NCBI GenBank assembly: GCA_947487205.1
Contig: CANKVU010000017.1
Location: 55,895-119,894 of the forward strand
Origin: an uncultured Paracoccaceae bacterium
GTDB lineage: Bacteria > Pseudomonadota > Alphaproteobacteria > Rhodobacterales > Rhodobacteraceae
Direction of reading: 5' to 3'
DNA: 64,000 nucleotides
This document shows, one piece after another, positions 36,178 through 45,175 of the stretch (positions are counted from its first letter, which is position 1; each line of letters starts with the position of its first letter). The notes beneath the pieces were generated by a model. The model had not been told where the DNA came from. It saw nothing but the letters and a program-made list of their open reading frames with translations, and did not search any database. The position numbers were made by a program, and so were the translations under genes.

Positions 36178-36770
36178 GAAACGACCAGCATGACGGCCAG
36201 GCCCCACATGGTCGTGCCGACAACCGCATCGAGACCCCTCCAGGCCGCTGGCCGCGCAAAGACCGGAGAGAGCAACCGCGCCCCGGAGCCGAGCGCCGTG
36301 AAGAACACGAAGGAGGCCAGCACGGCCCCTGCCCCGAACAGCGCGGGCACGGGATAGGTGCTGCTCACCGAGCCGAGAAGGACAACGGTGTCGAGATAGA
36401 CATGGGGGTTCGCCCAGGTGAGCAGGAGACAGGTCAGGATGGCGGCGCGGCGCGTTCCCGTCGCCCGTCCCTTCGCGTCGAGCGTTTCGCCGCCGCGGAG
36501 CGCGTTGCGGAACGCGAGCGCCCCGTAGACCGCGAGGAACGCCGCCCCGCCCCAAGTCATCACCGGTGCGATCCAGGGCGCGGCCTCCACCAGCCAGCCG
36601 AACCCGGCGACGCCCGCCGCGATCAGCACCGCGTCCGACAGGGCGCAGGTCAGCACCACCGAACCGACATGGGCGCGCCGGAGGCCCTGGCGCAGGACGA
36701 AGGCGTTCTGCGCGCCGATGGCGAGGATGAGTGAGAGGCCGAGCGCGAAGCCGGGCAGAAAGGACGACAT
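36174..36770 (-). CDS. LysE/ArgO-type amino-acid exporter
   Basis: A 198-aa, about six-helix exporter of the LysE superfamily, ArgO-like. It has the conserved start 'FLPGFALGLSLILAIGAQNAFVLRQGLRRAHV', 'LSDAVLIAAGVAGFG' and 'LLLTWANPHVYLDTVVLLGS'. ArgO members export basic amino acids. It is translationally coupled to the EamA transporter gene. No LysG/ArgP-type regulator is adjacent. Confidence 0.9.
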   Translation of the reverse strand: MSSFLPGFALGLSLILAIGAQNAFVLRQGLRRAHVGSVVLTCALSDAVLIAAGVAGFGWLVEAAPWIAPVMTWGGAAFLAVYGALAFRNALRGGETLDAKGRATGTRRAAILTCLLLTWANPHVYLDTVVLLGSVSSTYPVPALFGAGAVLASFVFFTALGSGARLLSPVFARPAAWRGLDAVVGTTMWGLAVMLVVS

Positions 36771-36870
36771 GGCGCCGGCTTACGCGGCGGTCCCGGCGGC
36801 GTCCAGAGGTCCGGGAATTGTAACGGGGGGCGTAAGTTCCTAGCTTGCGGGTGGCAAGGAGGAATGTGTC

Positions 36871-37143
36871 ATGGCAGGCGGATGGACCCGCGACGGCGCG
36901 GTGAACGAACAGATCGAGGCATCGGTCGCGGATGAGTTGCAGCGGTTGCGGACCCGGCGCGGCCCGGGCGGGCGTCCGTCGCGCGAGCATTGTGCCGAGT
37001 GCGACGAGCCGATCCCCGAGCGGCGGCGTGCGGCGATTCCCGGCGTCCAGCTCTGCGTCGAATGTCAGTCGGCCCGCGACGGGTCGTACAATCCGTCGAC
37101 GGGCATCAATCGGCGCGGCTCCAAGGACAGTCAGTTGAAGTGA
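36871..37143 (+). CDS. DksA/TraR-type zinc finger protein
   Basis: A 90-aa protein with one C4 zinc finger, 'HCAECDEPIPERRRAAIPGVQLCVECQ' in two parts (CxxC, 17 residues, CxxC). The C-terminal tail 'GSYNPSTGINRRGSKDSQLK' is common in short DksA/TraR members, including phage-type ones. It lacks the long coiled coil of true DksA, so it may not reach the RNA polymerase channel in the same way. A good SD (AAGGAGGAA) precedes the ATG. It stands alone between divergent and convergent neighbours. Confidence 0.85.
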   Translation: MAGGWTRDGAVNEQIEASVADELQRLRTRRGPGGRPSREHCAECDEPIPERRRAAIPGVQLCVECQSARDGSYNPSTGINRRGSKDSQLK

Positions 37144-37188
37144 CCCGCATGCGGGGGCGCGTGACGGATCGTGTCGCGTGGCGCGGGG

Positions 37189-37929
37189 TCAGAGTTGCGC
37201 CATCACCTCGTCGGAGGTCTCGAAATTCGCGGTGACGTTCTGCACGTCATCATCGTCGTCGAGGGCGTCCATCAGCTTCATCAGCTTCTGCATCCCCTCC
37301 AGATCGAGCTCGGTCGTGTTCTGGGGGCACCAGACCAGCTTGGTGGACTGGGATTCGCCCAGATGCTCCTCGAGCGCGGTCGACACGTCGCCCAGGTCCG
37401 TGTCGGCACACCAGATCACGTGCCCGTCCTCCGTGCTCTCGACATCCTCCGCACCCGCCTCGATCGCTGCCATCATCACGTCGTCATAGGAGCCGGCCTC
37501 GGGCGGATAGACGATCTGCCCCTTGCGGTCGAACATGAACGAGACGCTGCCCGTCTCGCCCAGGTTGCCCCCGTTCTTGGAGAAGGTCGACCGCACCGTC
37601 GATGCCGTCCGGTTGCGATTGTCCGTCATCGCCTCGACGATCACGGCGACGCCGCCCGGGCCGTAGCCCTCGTAGCGGATCTCCTCGTAATTCTCGGAAT
37701 CGCCGCCCTGCGATTTCTTGATGGCGCGGTCGATCACGTCCTTGGGGACGGATTGCGTCTTGGCCTCCTTCACGGCGAGGCGGAGGCGGGGATTCTTGTC
37801 GGGATCGGGGTCGCCCATCTTGGCGGCGACGGTGATCTCCTTCGCCAGCTTCGAGAACAGCTTGGAACGCGCCGCATCCTGGCGCCCCTTGCGGTGCTGG
37901 ATGTTCGCCCACTTGGAATGGCCGGCCAT
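37189..37929 (-). CDS. YebC/PmpR-family protein
   Basis: A 246-aa YebC-family protein. '[20 protein letters not shown]' is the invariant start, with '[19 protein letters not shown]' and '[20 protein letters not shown]' in the core. Family members act as transcription regulators and, as shown more recently, some help ribosomes at proline-rich stretches. The acidic patch '[16 protein letters not shown]' closes the protein. The MAGHSK start at 37929 is certain; the track's upstream extension is not real. Confidence 0.95.
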   Translation of the reverse strand: MAGHSKWANIQHRKGRQDAARSKLFSKLAKEITVAAKMGDPDPDKNPRLRLAVKEAKTQSVPKDVIDRAIKKSQGGDSENYEEIRYEGYGPGGVAVIVEAMTDNRNRTASTVRSTFSKNGGNLGETGSVSFMFDRKGQIVYPPEAGSYDDVMMAAIEAGAEDVESTEDGHVIWCADTDLGDVSTALEEHLGESQSTKLVWCPQNTTELDLEGMQKLMKLMDALDDDDDVQNVTANFETSDEVMAQL

Positions 37930-38002
37930 GGGTCTTCTCCCGGGAATGTCGTGCGGATCGGGCGGGATATACGCGCTACTCCCCCCGTTTCGCAAGAGTG
38001 TG

Positions 38003-39388
38003 TCAGGCTTCGCCGTCCACGGAGGGAAGGCGCGCAGGGTCGAAATCGGGGCCTGGATCGAGTTGGACGGCGCCCCGTCCCATTCGCACCTGCACCCCGG
38101 CCTCGGCCAGGCGGGCCTTCAGCGCGTCGACATGGGAGAAGTCCCGGCTTTCCTGTGCCGCGTCGCGGAGCCGGCTCAGGCGGCGTTCCAGGGGCGAAAG
38201 GTCCACCGCCCGGGCCCAGGCGCCCAGCCCGTCCTCGAGCAGCCCCAAGAGACGGGCGGAAGCTAAAAGCGTGCCTGGCCGTTCCGCCCCCGCCGCAACG
38301 GCCGTGGCGAGACGGTGCAGGATCGCCAGAGCGCCGGCCGTGTTCAGATCGTCGGCGAGGGCCTCGACCACCTCGGGGTCGGGATCGCCCGGGACGGCCT
38401 TGGCCGTCAGGTCGCGCCAACGCCTCAGGGCCGCCGTCGCCGCGCGGACCTTGTCCCCGGTCCAGTCGGTCGGCTTGCGGTAATGTGCGGTCATCAGGAC
38501 GTGGCGGATCACCTCCCCCGGAATGCCCTCGTCCAGCTTGTCGCGGACAGTGAAGAAGTTGCCCAGGGACTTTGACATCTTGCGCCCCTCGACCTGCAGC
38601 ATCTCGTTGTGCAGCCAGTAGCGGGCCATGGCGGCGCCGCCATGGGCGCAGGCGGATTGGGCGATCTCGTTCTCGTGGTGGGGGAACATCAGGTCGCCGC
38701 CGCCACCGTGGATGTCGAAGGTTTCTCCCAGGAGGGCGCCGGCCATGGCGGAGCATTCGATGTGCCAGCCGGGGCGCCCGCGGCCCCAGGGGCTGTCCCA
38801 GCCGGGGGTGCCGGGTTCGGCGGGCTTCCACAGGACGAAATCCATCGGGTCGCGCTTGTAGGGGGCGACCTCGACGCGGGCTCCGGCGATCATGTCCTCG
38901 ATCGAGCGGCCCGACAGGCGCCCGTAGGCATCGAACGTGCCCACGGAGAAGAGCACGTGCCCCTGGGCCGCGTAGGCATGGCCGCCGGCGATCAGATCGG
39001 TGATCATCGCGATCATGCCCGGAATGTGGCCGGTGGCGCGGGGCATCTCGGTCGGGGTGAGACAGCCGAGCGCGGCCATGTCCTCCACATACCACGCGGT
39101 GGTCTCGGCGGTGATGTCAGAGATCTCGCGCCCGGTCTCAGCGGCGCGCGCGTTGATCTTGTCGTCCACGTCGGTGATGTTGCGGACATAGGTCACGCAT
39201 GTCTCACCGTAGACGTGGCGCAGAAGCCGGTAGAGCGTGTCAAAGACGCAGGCCGAGCGCGCATTCCCCATATGCGCCCGGTCATAGACGGTCGGTCCGC
39301 AGACATACATCCGCACGCTGCGGGGATCGAGAGGGACGAAGTCCTCCTTCGCTCGCGCGGCGCTGTTGGTCAGCTGGATCGTCGTCAT
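38003..39388 (-). CDS. cysS: Cysteinyl-tRNA synthetase
   Basis: A class-I synthetase of 461 aa that charges tRNA-Cys. The zinc-cysteine/HIGH region reads '[18 protein letters not shown]', where HMGN stands for HIGH. The zinc ligands continue in '[10 protein letters not shown]' and '[11 protein letters not shown]', and the KMSKS loop is '[11 protein letters not shown]'. The C-terminal helical part is complete. It lies 74 bp after yebC on the same strand and probably forms its own unit. Confidence 0.97.
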   Translation of the reverse strand: MTTIQLTNSAARAKEDFVPLDPRSVRMYVCGPTVYDRAHMGNARSACVFDTLYRLLRHVYGETCVTYVRNITDVDDKINARAAETGREISDITAETTAWYVEDMAALGCLTPTEMPRATGHIPGMIAMITDLIAGGHAYAAQGHVLFSVGTFDAYGRLSGRSIEDMIAGARVEVAPYKRDPMDFVLWKPAEPGTPGWDSPWGRGRPGWHIECSAMAGALLGETFDIHGGGGDLMFPHHENEIAQSACAHGGAAMARYWLHNEMLQVEGRKMSKSLGNFFTVRDKLDEGIPGEVIRHVLMTAHYRKPTDWTGDKVRAATAALRRWRDLTAKAVPGDPDPEVVEALADDLNTAGALAILHRLATAVAAGAERPGTLLASARLLGLLEDGLGAWARAVDLSPLERRLSRLRDAAQESRDFSHVDALKARLAEAGVQVRMGRGAVQLDPGPDFDPARLPSVDGEA

Positions 39389-39455
39389 CGCGAGGTCCCT
39401 TTCCGGCCCGTCGAGCGTCGTGTCGCAAGATCGGGCGGGATCGGCAAGCCGGGAA

Positions 39456-39484
39456 CGAAAAGGGGCCGGCAGAGCCGGCCCCTT
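39456..39484 (-). terminator. Rho-independent terminator after the outer-membrane protein gene
   Basis: On the minus strand, AAGGGGCCGGC-TCT-GCCGGCCCCTT is a perfect 11-bp stem with a three-base loop, running into TTTTCGTT. It sits just downstream of the beta-barrel gene stop and ahead of cysS. Confidence 0.85.
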
Positions 39485-39507
39485 CCCGTACAGTCGATCC
39501 GGATGGA

Positions 39508-40212
39508 TCAGAACTGGTAGCCGACGCGCACCTGAGCGGTGGTGGCTTCGAAGTCGATGCCGGTATCGTCGAAATCATCCCACTGGTGGTACAGCACTTC
39601 GCCACCCAGGGTGATGTTGGAGCGGAACTGGTAGTCCACGCCCGCGCCGACGACGTAGCCGGTGTCGGAGAAGTCTTCGCCGAAGATCTCGGCATCGGCA
39701 TAGGCCGCACCGACCACACCGTAGATGAGCGCGCTACCGGCGTCGTAGCCGGCGCGGAGCTTCAGGCGGTGAATGGCGTCGATCGAGGCGCCACCGTCTT
39801 CGTCCAGCGCATCGCTCACGCCTTCGTCGAAGACGTCGAGCGGGCTATCGTCGTCGAAGTCGAGGTTGGCGGCGTTCAGGTCGAGTTCACCGCCGACGAC
39901 GAACGTGCCGAAGTCGTACTGGTAACCACCGTAGATGCCGCCGAGGGCGCCATCGCCGTCGATGTCGATGTCGAAATCGTCGTCATCATCGCTGCCGAAG
40001 TCGAAATCGTCATCCTCGAGATCGACGTTGCCGTCGGCGTCGACGGCACCGTAGCCGAGCGAGGCACCGGCATAGCCACCGGTCCAGTCGGTCGACATGA
40101 CGGGCGCGGCGGGCGCCATCACGAGGGGTTCGGACGGGGCCGGGGCAACGCCACCGGCATGAGCGGCCCCGGCGATCAGCGCACCGGCGGCGGTCATGGT
40201 CATGAATTTCAT
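39508..40212 (-). CDS. Outer-membrane beta-barrel protein with Asp-rich loop
   Basis: A 234-aa porin-like barrel of the OmpA/Omp25 type with a signal peptide ('[20 protein letters not shown]'). It opens with '[14 protein letters not shown]', has alternating strands such as '[15 protein letters not shown]' and '[14 protein letters not shown]', and ends in phenylalanine ('RVGYQF'), the barrel-assembly signal. An unusually acidic insert at residues 58-88 ('[20 protein letters not shown]') lies in the first external loop and could bind calcium. The MKFMTM start has the SD GGAGCAG. A strong terminator follows. Confidence 0.88.
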   Translation of the reverse strand: MKFMTMTAAGALIAGAAHAGGVAPAPSEPLVMAPAAPVMSTDWTGGYAGASLGYGAVDADGNVDLEDDDFDFGSDDDDDFDIDIDGDGALGGIYGGYQYDFGTFVVGGELDLNAANLDFDDDSPLDVFDEGVSDALDEDGGASIDAIHRLKLRAGYDAGSALIYGVVGAAYADAEIFGEDFSDTGYVVGAGVDYQFRSNITLGGEVLYHQWDDFDDTGIDFEATTAQVRVGYQF

Positions 40213-40423
40213 TTTCTGCTCCTTTGTCACAGATCTTGTTTTCTGCATCGCGGCCAACGGCCCGCTCTCCGACTGTCCCGGACAGTGGCCCGATGACGCG
40301 TGATCGCTGCCGAGGTTCCATTACCCACCGAGTTCGTCCGCGACAGCGAAAACGGCACTTTTCAACCTCGGCGATGCACTGCCGACCACTTTCGCGGCAC
40401 GGCCTCAACACACATGGATGTGA

Positions 40424-42235
40424 TCAATCTGCGGCCTTCTCCTCGAGCTCCAGCCACTCGGTCTCTGCACGTTCGAGTTGCGCCTGGCGCTGGACCAGCG
40501 CATCGGTCGCCTTCTGGAACTTCACCGGCTCGCGCGCATACATCTCTGGGTCGCCAAGCAACTGTTCGAGTTTGGAAATTTCGGCCTGCAAGCGATCCAT
40601 CTCCGACGGCAGCGCCTTCAGCCTGTGCGCCTCGGTGAAGGTGAGGCGGGCGGGTTCCGACGCATCGCGGGGCTGCGAGGCCTGTGGTTTTTTCGCCGCG
40701 GTTCCCTGAATTCCGGGATCGGCCTCCACCGGCTTCTGCGCCTGATAATCGCTCCATCCCCCGGCGTAGACCGTGACCCGACCGCCGCCCTCGAACGCTA
40801 CGGTCTGGGTCGCCACACGGTCAAGAAAATCTCGATCGTGGCTCACGAGCAACACCGTACCGTCATACTCGCCGAGCAGGTCCTGGAGAAGGTCGAGCGT
40901 CTCCACGTCCAGGTCGTTGGTCGGCTCGTCCAGGACGAGCACATTGGAGGAGCTTGCCATGATCCGGGCGAGCAGGAGCCGAGCCTTCTCGCCGCCCGAA
41001 AGCGACCGGACGGGGGCCCGGGCCTGATCCTCGGAGAACAGGAAATCCTTGAGGTACCCCACGACGTGGCGGGGCTGCCCGCGCACCATCACCTGGTCGG
41101 CATTGCCCGAGACCCGCATCCCGGCGCTCCCCGTCAAAGTCTCCCACAGGCTCATATCGGGATCGAGCTGGGCCCGCGCCTGGTCGAAAACCGAGATCTC
41201 GAGGTTCGTGCCGTGCCGGACCTGACCGCTATCGGGCGGGATTTCCCCGGTCAGGATCTTCAGGAGCGTGGTCTTTCCCACGCCGTTGGGCCCGACGAAG
41301 GCGATCCTGTCGCCCCGGGAAACCCGGATCGAGAAGGGCTCGAGAATGGCATGATCGCCATAGGATTTGGCAATCCGGTGCGCCTCGATGACCCGCTTCC
41401 CGGATTGGGGTCCCGCCACCAGCTCCATCGCGGCGGTCCCCTGACGGCGGGTCATGTCGGCGCGCTCCTGGCGCATGTTCTCGAGGTTCCTGACCCGCCC
41501 CTGGTTGCGCTTGCGCCGCGCGCTGATCCCTTCCACCGCCCAGCGCGCCTCGGCCTTGATCCGGCGATCCAGCTTGTGGCGGTCGCGATCCTCCTCCGCC
41601 CAGACGGTATCGCGCCAATCCTCGAACGTCTCGAAGCCGCGCTCGTTGCGGCGGACGGCGCCACGGTCGATCCAAAGGGTGGCCCGTGTCAGGTTGCGCA
41701 GGAAGGCCCGGTCGTGGCTGATCAGGACGAACCCCGCGCGGGTTCGCTTCAGCTGATCCTCCAGCCAGGCGATCGCCTCGATATCGAGGTGGTTCGTCGG
41801 CTCGTCGAGGAGCATCAGTTCGGGCGCCTCGGCCAAGAGCTTGGCGAGCGCGGCGCGGCGCCGCTCGCCGCCCGAGGCGGTGGCGGGGTCTCCGTCCGGG
41901 TCGAACTTCAGGCCTTCGGCGACCATTTCCACCTTGTAGCGCTCGGCGGGGTCGAGCTCCGAGACGGCGAAATCGCCGAGGGTGGCGAACCCGTCCATCA
42001 CCGGGTCCTGCTCCATGTAGCCGACCGTCGTCCCGGGAGAGAGGACCCGCTCGCCCTCGTCGGGCTCCACCAGGCCGGCCATGACCTTCATCAGGGTCGA
42101 TTTGCCCGATCCGTTGCGCCCCACGAGGGCGACGCGGTCGCCGGGATGCACGACGAGGTCGAGATCGGAGAATACGGGATCACCCCCAAAGGTGAGCGAA
42201 AGCCCGTTGAGTTGCAGAAGAGGTGTGCGTGCCAT
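40424..42235 (-). CDS. uup: Uup-type ABC-F ATPase
   Basis: A 603-aa soluble ABC-F protein with two ATPase domains: first 'GRNGSGKSTL', 'ASGGERRRAALAKLL' and 'LMLLDEPTNHLD'; second 'GPNGVGKTTL', 'LSGGEKARLLLARIM' and 'VLVLDEPTNDLD'. Between them is the P-site linker with 'TRAGFVLISHDRAFLRN' context. The C-terminal coiled coil ('MDRLQAEISKLEQLLG...LERAETEWLELEEK') is the Uup-specific DNA/ribosome-binding tail. It acts on stalled ribosomes or in genome stability. The start MARTPLLQLNG at 42235 is preferred to the long upstream extension. Confidence 0.92.
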   Translation of the reverse strand: MARTPLLQLNGLSLTFGGDPVFSDLDLVVHPGDRVALVGRNGSGKSTLMKVMAGLVEPDEGERVLSPGTTVGYMEQDPVMDGFATLGDFAVSELDPAERYKVEMVAEGLKFDPDGDPATASGGERRRAALAKLLAEAPELMLLDEPTNHLDIEAIAWLEDQLKRTRAGFVLISHDRAFLRNLTRATLWIDRGAVRRNERGFETFEDWRDTVWAEEDRDRHKLDRRIKAEARWAVEGISARRKRNQGRVRNLENMRQERADMTRRQGTAAMELVAGPQSGKRVIEAHRIAKSYGDHAILEPFSIRVSRGDRIAFVGPNGVGKTTLLKILTGEIPPDSGQVRHGTNLEISVFDQARAQLDPDMSLWETLTGSAGMRVSGNADQVMVRGQPRHVVGYLKDFLFSEDQARAPVRSLSGGEKARLLLARIMASSSNVLVLDEPTNDLDVETLDLLQDLLGEYDGTVLLVSHDRDFLDRVATQTVAFEGGGRVTVYAGGWSDYQAQKPVEADPGIQGTAAKKPQASQPRDASEPARLTFTEAHRLKALPSEMDRLQAEISKLEQLLGDPEMYAREPVKFQKATDALVQRQAQLERAETEWLELEEKAAD

Positions 42236-42294
42236 ATCCGCGACGTAGAGGGCGGCGCTCTGTCCATCAAGCCGCGTCGTACCGGGACTTCGCC

Positions 42295-43023
42295 CTATTC
42301 GGCGTTCGCCCGCAAGAGGCGGCGCCTGGCGGCGGGGATCGCCTTCACCTCGACCCCGGTGAAGACGTGGATCGTGTCCATCTCCTCGTCGATGACCGCA
42401 TGGTCCGAAACCCGTCCGCCCATGCCGAGATAGGTGCGCAGGAGCGGCGGCATCGTCGCCATGGCGCGGCGTGGATCGGCCGCGCCGGCGCCCGCCTCGG
42501 ACAAGGACAGGCGGCGCGGCGCCTTGGCCCGCGGCCGCCACATGGAGGGCGCGACATGGCGCTCGTGGAGGAACGCGAAAGCCTCGCCATAGGCCGTCCA
42601 GTCGGTGCCGCCGAACGAGGCGCAACCGAAGAGCATCCCCGCGCGCGCCTCATCCACGATCCGCGTCAGCGCGGCCCAGGCCAGGCGCAGGATGTCGGGG
42701 TCGTGCCGATCGGGGTGGATGCAGAACCGCCCGAGTTCCACCATCGGCACGGCCAGATGGGCCAGGGGCGTGAGGTCGTAGACCGCCGCCGAATAGCTTC
42801 GCCCGGCCTCGTTCCCGTGGGACAGCGTCGCGATGCGGAACGTGGCGACGGCGGCCCCTGTGCCGACCTCCTCGATCAGGATGTGCCGACACAGCGCGTC
42901 ATGCGCGTCACCCCCCGCCCGGTCGGCGCGGAATGCCGCAGCGCGCAACGCCATGACGCGGTCGAAACGGATCGGGTCGCGGACCTCCACCGCGCGATAC
43001 CGGCCCTTCGAAAGGAGTGTCAT
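42295..43023 (-). CDS. olsB: Ornithine-acyl-carrier-protein N-acyltransferase (ornithine lipid synthesis)
   Basis: A 242-aa GNAT-fold acyltransferase of the OlsB family, adding a 3-hydroxyacyl chain to ornithine to make lyso-ornithine lipid, a phosphate-free membrane lipid. Family blocks: 'VELGRFCIHPDRHDPDILRLAW', 'GMLFGCASFGGTDW' and 'MPPLLRTYLGMGGRVSDHAVID'. The second enzyme, OlsA, is not nearby. Head-to-head spacing with msrB is about 100 bp. Members of this family also include haemolysin-like GNATs, but the motif match is good. Confidence 0.88.
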   Translation of the reverse strand: MTLLSKGRYRAVEVRDPIRFDRVMALRAAAFRADRAGGDAHDALCRHILIEEVGTGAAVATFRIATLSHGNEAGRSYSAAVYDLTPLAHLAVPMVELGRFCIHPDRHDPDILRLAWAALTRIVDEARAGMLFGCASFGGTDWTAYGEAFAFLHERHVAPSMWRPRAKAPRRLSLSEAGAGAADPRRAMATMPPLLRTYLGMGGRVSDHAVIDEEMDTIHVFTGVEVKAIPAARRRLLRANAE

Positions 43024-43124
43024 GGTAGGCTCCGGGTCTTTATGGGCACGCCTGTCCTCCTATGTATCGGGCTGGAGACAAGAAGGAACCGTCGCGACGG
43101 CTCCACCCCGTAATTCTCGAGGAC

Positions 43125-43520
43125 ATGATGGAAAAGATCACCAAATCCGACGCGGAATGGCGCGAAGAGCTTTCCGACCTGGCATACAAGGTGACGCGCA
43201 AGCACGGCACCGAGCGGGCGGGAACGCACGAGGATTTCCCCCACGCCCCCGGCACTTACAATTGCGTCTGCTGCGGCCTGCCCGTCTTCGACCAGGCGCA
43301 CAAGTTCGACTCCGGTACCGGGTGGCCGTCGTTCTACCAGCCGGCCACGCAGGAGAACGTGGAGACGTGCGAGGACCGCAAGCTGTTCATGAAGCGCACC
43401 GAAGTGCATTGCGCCCGCTGCGAGGCGCATCTGGGCCACGTCTTCCCTGACGGGCCGGACCCGACCGGATTGCGCTATTGCATCAACGGCGTGGCGCTCG
43501 AGTTCGACGCCAAGGAATAA
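43125..43520 (+). CDS. msrB: Methionine-R-sulfoxide reductase B
   Basis: A 131-aa enzyme reducing methionine-R-sulfoxide in proteins. Zinc-binding CxxC pairs are 'CVCCGLPVF' and 'CARCEAHLGHVF'; the catalytic cysteine is in 'GLRYCINGVALEF' near the C terminus. The 'FDSGTGWPSFYQP' block confirms MsrB. Two ATGs (43125, 43128) precede EKITKSDAEW. It is a single-gene unit divergent from olsB. Confidence 0.96.
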   Translation: MMEKITKSDAEWREELSDLAYKVTRKHGTERAGTHEDFPHAPGTYNCVCCGLPVFDQAHKFDSGTGWPSFYQPATQENVETCEDRKLFMKRTEVHCARCEAHLGHVFPDGPDPTGLRYCINGVALEFDAKE

Positions 43521-43685
43521 CCGGGAGCGGCGCGTCTCTCGCCATTTCCTGATCCGCGAGGCCCATGGATGGCGACGCCTAGATCTTGGTCCCTTGGCCT
43601 CAGCCGGCGTCGCGGGACGCGACGGGAATGGTGGACGGCAGGCATCTGCGGTCCATCTGACCGATGGACAAGGGACGGAGTGATC

Positions 43686-44576
43686 ATGAACCCAGACTGG
43701 ATTGCGGTCGACTGGGGCACGTCGCGACTGCGCGCCTGGGCCATGGAAGGGACGCGTGCCATGGCCGAGGCTTCCTCGGACGCGGGAATGGGTGGCCTTT
43801 CCCGGGAGGGATTCGGTCCCGCGCTGGACAGCCTGCTGTCGGAATGGGACCCTGCCCCCGAAACGCCCGTCATCGCCTGCGGCATGGTGGGCGCCCGCCA
43901 GGGCTGGGTCGAGGCGCCCTACCGCGCGGTTCCGTGCGCCCCGGTGGACGGGCCGTTCACCCGCGTGAGGGAGAGCGCCCGGCCGGTCCACATCGTCCCC
44001 GGTTTGCGGCAGGACCGCCCGGCGGCCGACGTGATGCGCGGCGAGGAAACGCAGATCGCCGGGTTCCTGGCGCTGAACCCGAACTTCGACGGGACGCTAT
44101 GCCTGCCCGGCAGCCACACCAAGTGGGTCCAGGTTTCCGCCGGCGAGGTGATCTCGTTCCAGACCGCGATGACCGGAGAGTTGTTCGCCGCGCTCCGGAA
44201 CCACACCGTCCTGTCGCATACTCTGACAGATGATTGGGACGACGCGACATTCGTCGAGGCCGTGGCGGACGGAATGAGCCGCCCCGAGGCGCTGGCGCAT
44301 CGGCTTTTCAACCTCCGCGCGCGAGCCCTTCTTGAGGAGGGCGTCGGGGCCGGCGCGACCTCACGGGCATCGGGCCTTCTTGTGGGCGCGGAGCTCGCCC
44401 ATGCCCGCCCGTATTGGCTGGGCATGCCGGTGGCCATCATCGGCGCGCCGGCATTGTCGGCCCGCTATGGCGCCGCGCTCCGCGCCCAGGCGGTGGAGGC
44501 GACCGTGGCGCGGGACAGCGCCTGCACGCTGGCGGGCCTCTCCGCGGCCCGCACGATCCTGGGGGGAACCACATGA
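43686..44576 (+). CDS. dgoK: 2-dehydro-3-deoxygalactonokinase
   Basis: A 296-aa sugar-acid kinase that phosphorylates 2-keto-3-deoxygalactonate in the DeLey-Doudoroff route. It has the ASKHA-like phosphate motif 'WIAVDWGTSRLRAWAM', the DgoK-specific 'VIACGMVGARQGWVEAPY', and 'TLCLPGSHTKWVQVSAGEV'. ATG 43686 gives the family start; the track ORF begins too early. The stop overlaps the dgoA ATG (ATGA). It leads a four-gene coupled operon. Confidence 0.94.
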   Translation: MNPDWIAVDWGTSRLRAWAMEGTRAMAEASSDAGMGGLSREGFGPALDSLLSEWDPAPETPVIACGMVGARQGWVEAPYRAVPCAPVDGPFTRVRESARPVHIVPGLRQDRPAADVMRGEETQIAGFLALNPNFDGTLCLPGSHTKWVQVSAGEVISFQTAMTGELFAALRNHTVLSHTLTDDWDDATFVEAVADGMSRPEALAHRLFNLRARALLEEGVGAGATSRASGLLVGAELAHARPYWLGMPVAIIGAPALSARYGAALRAQAVEATVARDSACTLAGLSAARTILGGTT

Positions 44577-45175
44577 GAGAGATCATTGCCATCCTGCGCG
44601 GCATCGATCCGACCGAGGCCGTCGATGTCGCCGGCACCTTGATAGAGGCCGGCATCACGCGGATCGAGGTGCCGCTGAATTCCCCCTCGCCCTTCGCCTC
44701 GATCGAGGCGATGGCCGAGGCGCACGGGGCAGTGGCTCAGATCGGCGCCGGCACCGTCCTCGGCGTCGAGGACGTGCGGAAGGTGCGCGATTGCGGGGGG
44801 CAGATGGTTGTGTCCCCGAATTGTGATCCGGAGGTCATCGAAGCCACGCGCGCCGCGGGAATGGATAGCTATCCGGGCGTCCTGACCCCGACCGAGTGCT
44901 TCGCCGCGCTGAAGGCCGGTGCCACGGCATTGAAGGTCTTCCCCGCCTTCCAGATGGGCATCGACGGGCTGAAGGCGCTGCGCGCGGTCCTGCCGGTGGA
45001 GACGCGGGTCTACATGGTGGGCGGCGTGGGGCCGGATGGATTCCGCGACTGGCTTGCGGCCGGCGCGGCGGGCTTCGGCATCGGCACGAGCCTCTACCGC
45101 CCCGGCGATGCCCCCGATGACGTGGCTCCGCGCGCGGCACGGATGGTCGCGGCATGGGACGCGGCCCAAGCATGA
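44573..45175 (+). CDS. dgoA: 2-dehydro-3-deoxy-6-phosphogalactonate aldolase
   Basis: A 200-aa class-I KDPG/KDPGal aldolase yielding pyruvate and glyceraldehyde-3-phosphate. The Schiff-base lysine is in 'TALKVFPAFQMG', the catalytic glutamate in 'RIEVPLNSPSPF'; 'GGVGPDGFRDWLAAGAAGFGIG' binds phosphate. Its coupling to dgoK supports the galactonate-type assignment over the Entner-Doudoroff Eda enzyme. The stop overlaps the lactonase ATG. Confidence 0.94.
   Translation: MREIIAILRGIDPTEAVDVAGTLIEAGITRIEVPLNSPSPFASIEAMAEAHGAVAQIGAGTVLGVEDVRKVRDCGGQMVVSPNCDPEVIEATRAAGMDSYPGVLTPTECFAALKAGATALKVFPAFQMGIDGLKALRAVLPVETRVYMVGGVGPDGFRDWLAAGAAGFGIGTSLYRPGDAPDDVAPRAARMVAAWDAAQA

Noticed and set aside
35023-36357. 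444-aa plus-strand ORF
   Set aside because: Its first part is the tail of the ruined nucleosidase gene and the rest is antisense to the EamA and LysE-type transporter genes.
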